64,000 bases of DNA, taken from positions 1-64,000 of the forward strand of contig PZPC01000014.1 in NCBI GenBank assembly GCA_003045895.1, read 5' to 3'. This document shows, one piece after another, positions 63,742-64,000 of this stretch (its first letter is position 1; every line of letters starts with the position of its first letter). The position numbers and the translations under genes are program-made. The DNA is from Bacteroidota bacterium. Lineage in GTDB: Bacteria > Bacteroidota > Bacteroidia > Chitinophagales > Saprospiraceae. The notes beneath the pieces were generated by a model, which was given only the letters and a program-made list of their open reading frames with translations, had not been told where the DNA came from and ran no database searches.

Positions 63742-64000
63742 TTAATAGTGGCACTTCTGGCATTCCAAGCCGCCAATTTCTTCTACCGTTACCTTGCTGC
63801 GGGTACCTGCCTGAATTTCCTTGTGGTAGTTCTCGTAGGCATCGTAATATTCGTTACCCGCAAACTGAACTTCCGTCTGGCGGTGGCAGTTGATACACCA
63901 ACCCATGGAAAGCGGCGAATATTGGTAGACCACCTCCATCTCCTGAACTTGCCCGTGGCAAGTCTGGCATTCCACTTTTCCGACAGAAACGTGCTGCGCG
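63742..64000 (-). CDS. actA: Alternative complex III subunit ActA, C-terminal part (multiheme cytochrome c), partial
   Basis: The frame is open to the window edge, so the gene begins beyond base 64000 on the minus strand. The 85 visible residues hold three CxxCH heme sites: CQTCH preceded by VSVGKVE, CINCH and CQKCH at the very C terminus. This matches the end of the pentaheme ActA. A GTG at 63975 should not be taken as the start. It is the first gene of the act-cox run. Confidence 0.9.
   Translation of the reverse strand, partial: AQHVSVGKVECQTCHGQVQEMEVVYQYSPLSMGWCINCHRQTEVQFAGNEYYDAYENYHKEIQAGTRSKVTVEEIGGLECQKCHY

Overview
The window looks like part of the chromosome of an aerobic member of the Bacteroidota, most probably of the Saprospiria (Lewinella/Haliscomenobacter-like). 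The signs are a SusC/SusD pair, promoters of the Bacteroidota type (TTG, about 20 nt, then TAnnTTTG), genes for the futalosine route to menaquinone, and an alternative complex III cluster followed by a cytochrome oxidase cluster in the usual Bacteroidota order. The lineage is an inference from gene content; no database search was possible. I see no prophage, insertion sequence, CRISPR array or rRNA gene.

Layout. 0.1-4.5 kb: a SusCD outer-membrane uptake pair. 4.7-19.4 kb: a mix of housekeeping and accessory genes (SNF2 helicase, CPBP protease, agmatine deiminase-like enzyme, large secreted BNR-repeat protein, AraC regulator next to a pirin, MOSC protein, WG-repeat protein, GH36-like alpha-galactosidase, acyl-ACP thioesterase). 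19.5-27.4 kb: a secreted dikinase-like protein with the domain order of plant glucan-water dikinase, a secreted serine hydrolase, an ATP/ADP-translocase-like membrane protein with HEAT repeats, and a second serine hydrolase. 27.5-37.3 kb: UbiA-type prenyltransferase (probably MqnP), a DUF1573 lipoprotein, a PolX-like PHP protein, tRNA-Gly(GCC), ppk1, DUF72, a YyaL-like thioredoxin-domain protein and small genes. 37.4-37.8 kb: what appears to be an internally deleted TonB-dependent receptor gene behind an intact-looking metal-regulator operator.

38.0-42.5 kb is an aromatic amino-acid operon on the minus strand (pheA, aminotransferase, tyrA, DAHP synthase-chorismate mutase). Its 5' leader carries two successive short reading frames packed with Phe and Tyr codons, each followed by an intrinsic terminator and by a segment that can form an antiterminator. 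This looks like a tandem ribosome-mediated attenuator and is the most notable regulatory finding here. Next come mqnB (futalosine hydrolase) and a large membrane-anchored protein of unknown function.

46.4-64 kb is the respiratory block, nearly all on the minus strand. Transcription runs actA (partial at the window edge)-actB-C-D-E-F, then oxidase subunit II, subunit I, heme O synthase (ctaB), two subunit III genes, subunit IV, and after a gap a SCO-like protein and DUF420. Together these would take electrons from menaquinol through alternative complex III to a heme-copper oxidase. Subunit II is fused at its C terminus to a complete OmpA-type peptidoglycan-binding domain, which suggests an oxidase tethered to the cell wall. 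The SCO-like protein lacks the copper-binding cysteines.
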